Shown here in pieces: positions 13,556 to 14,163 of a stretch of 14,163 nt of DNA. The notes under the pieces are model-generated. The model was not told the origin of the DNA, did no database searches, and was given only the letters and a program-made list of their open reading frames with translations. A program made the translations under genes and the position numbers. Source of the DNA: JACDAN01 sp035707105 (GTDB taxonomy: Bacteria; Actinomycetota; Thermoleophilia; Gaiellales; Gaiellaceae); the NCBI GenBank assembly GCA_035707105.1, contig DASSUI010000091.1:1-14163 (forward strand), read 5' to 3'. The number at the start of each line of letters is the position of its first letter. The stretch's first letter is position 1.

Positions 13556-14163
13556 GCGTCGCCCAGGCCGAAGCACGCGAGATCCAGCTGGAGGCGCCCA
13601 GCGGGCTCTGGCACGAGGCATGGCGGCGGCTGCGGGGCAATCCGGGAGCGATCGTCGGCTTCGTCATCGTGGGGGTCTTCCTCTTCGTCGCGATCTTCGC
13701 GCCGTTCGTGGCACCGGAGGATCCGCGGTCGGGCGACCTCAACCGGCTCGGCGGCTCGTGCTGTCCAGGCCCTTCGTCCGACTACTGGTTCGGGCTCGAC
13801 CAGCAGGGTCGCGACGTGTTCTCCCGGGTCGTGTACGGCGCCCGGTTCTCGCTCCTCATCGGGATCGTCTCGGTCGCAGTCGGCCTCTCGGTCGGGCTCA
13901 TCCTCGGTGCGCTCGCCGGCTACCTCGGCGGCTGGGTCGACTCCGTGATCATGCGCGCCTGCGACATCATGCTGTCCATCCCTGGCCTGCTCCTCGCGAT
14001 CGGGCTCGTCGCGATCCTCGGGCAGGGCATCTGGCAGATCATGGTCGCCGTCGGGGTGACGCAGATCCCGATCTTCGCGCGGCTGTTACGCGGCTCGATC
14101 CTCGCGGCTCGGGAGTCGGACTATGTCCTGGCGGCCAGGTCTGTCGGCGTGCGCGGGCGGTCG
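13552..14163 (+). CDS. ABC transporter permease, DppC/OppC family, truncated by window end
   Basis: This is the second permease of the importer, starting with GTG at 13552 inside the stop of the first permease gene, and still open at the right edge after 204 codons. A cytoplasmic N-terminus (SGLWHEAWRRLRGNPGAIVG) leads into a transmembrane helix (about 34-50, with FAPFVAPEDP after it), then WFGLDQQGRDVFSRVVYGAR, the typical DppC block, and further helices with SLLIGIVSVAVGLSVGLILG and the segment DIMLSIPGLLLAIGL. The beginning of the EAA coupling loop, ESDYVLAARSVGVRGRS, is the last thing visible. ATPase subunits are expected beyond the window. Lengths of family members are near 290-320 residues, so about a third is missing. 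Confidence 0.93.
   Translation, partial: MSVAQAEAREIQLEAPSGLWHEAWRRLRGNPGAIVGFVIVGVFLFVAIFAPFVAPEDPRSGDLNRLGGSCCPGPSSDYWFGLDQQGRDVFSRVVYGARFSLLIGIVSVAVGLSVGLILGALAGYLGGWVDSVIMRACDIMLSIPGLLLAIGLVAILGQGIWQIMVAVGVTQIPIFARLLRGSILAARESDYVLAARSVGVRGRS

Noticed and set aside
1..14163. Defence island, biosynthetic cluster, CRISPR or mobile element
   Set aside because: No nuclease/methylase pair, cas gene, direct-repeat array, transposase, integrase or tRNA-linked attachment site is seen; most genes are housekeeping.

Overview
The window is high-GC DNA, densely packed with genes, from a bacterium that is most likely an actinobacterium. The Thermoleophilia lineage (Solirubrobacterales/Gaiellales) is my best guess from the overall style. 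The support is the strong G/C preference at third codon positions, frequent GTG and TTG starts, an RpoD-type sigma factor, and several starts that sit 6-8 nt after a TAnnnT hexamer, as in leaderless actinobacterial genes. The lineage is an inference; no rRNA marker is present. There is no transposase, integrase, CRISPR array, tRNA or rRNA.

Left part (1-3683): the 3' part of a secreted CHRD-domain protein, a conserved lipoprotein of unknown function, a possible 41-codon small gene, then a two-component system on the minus strand (OmpR/PhoB-type regulator and sensor kinase with an ATGA overlap), and a divergent membrane-anchored PepSY protein. The most interesting feature is regulatory. The same tandem hexamer, CTCATC-N5-CTCATC (11-bp period), lies just upstream of the lipoprotein gene and of the regulator gene, and a degenerate copy lies upstream of the PepSY gene. 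Each copy ends 9-10 nt before a -10-like hexamer that is followed 6 nt later by the start codon. This looks like a local envelope regulon controlled by the regulator.

Middle part (3680-6757, minus strand): a compact operon read from right to left: plsC-like acyltransferase, stand-alone 5'-3' exonuclease (FEN) that appears to start with CTG, histidine phosphatase (TTG start), and a class II HDAC/acetoin-utilisation-type deacetylase. After the deacetylase stop comes the frameshifted remnant of a second histidine kinase, which meets the PepSY gene tail to tail over a shared CTAG.

Right part (6821-14163): a DNA topoisomerase III gene (topB), a 277-bp leader with a candidate promoter and a palindrome, the principal-type sigma factor gene (TTG start), a cluster of three strong hairpins, a 56-residue membrane protein gene on the minus strand, and the start of a dipeptide/oligopeptide ABC importer operon (substrate-binding lipoprotein, first permease, second permease cut off by the window end).

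Most of the window is ordinary housekeeping. The points worth a second look are the three-site operator, the repeated leaderless-start geometry, the small unannotated genes, the non-standard FEN start and the hairpin cluster.
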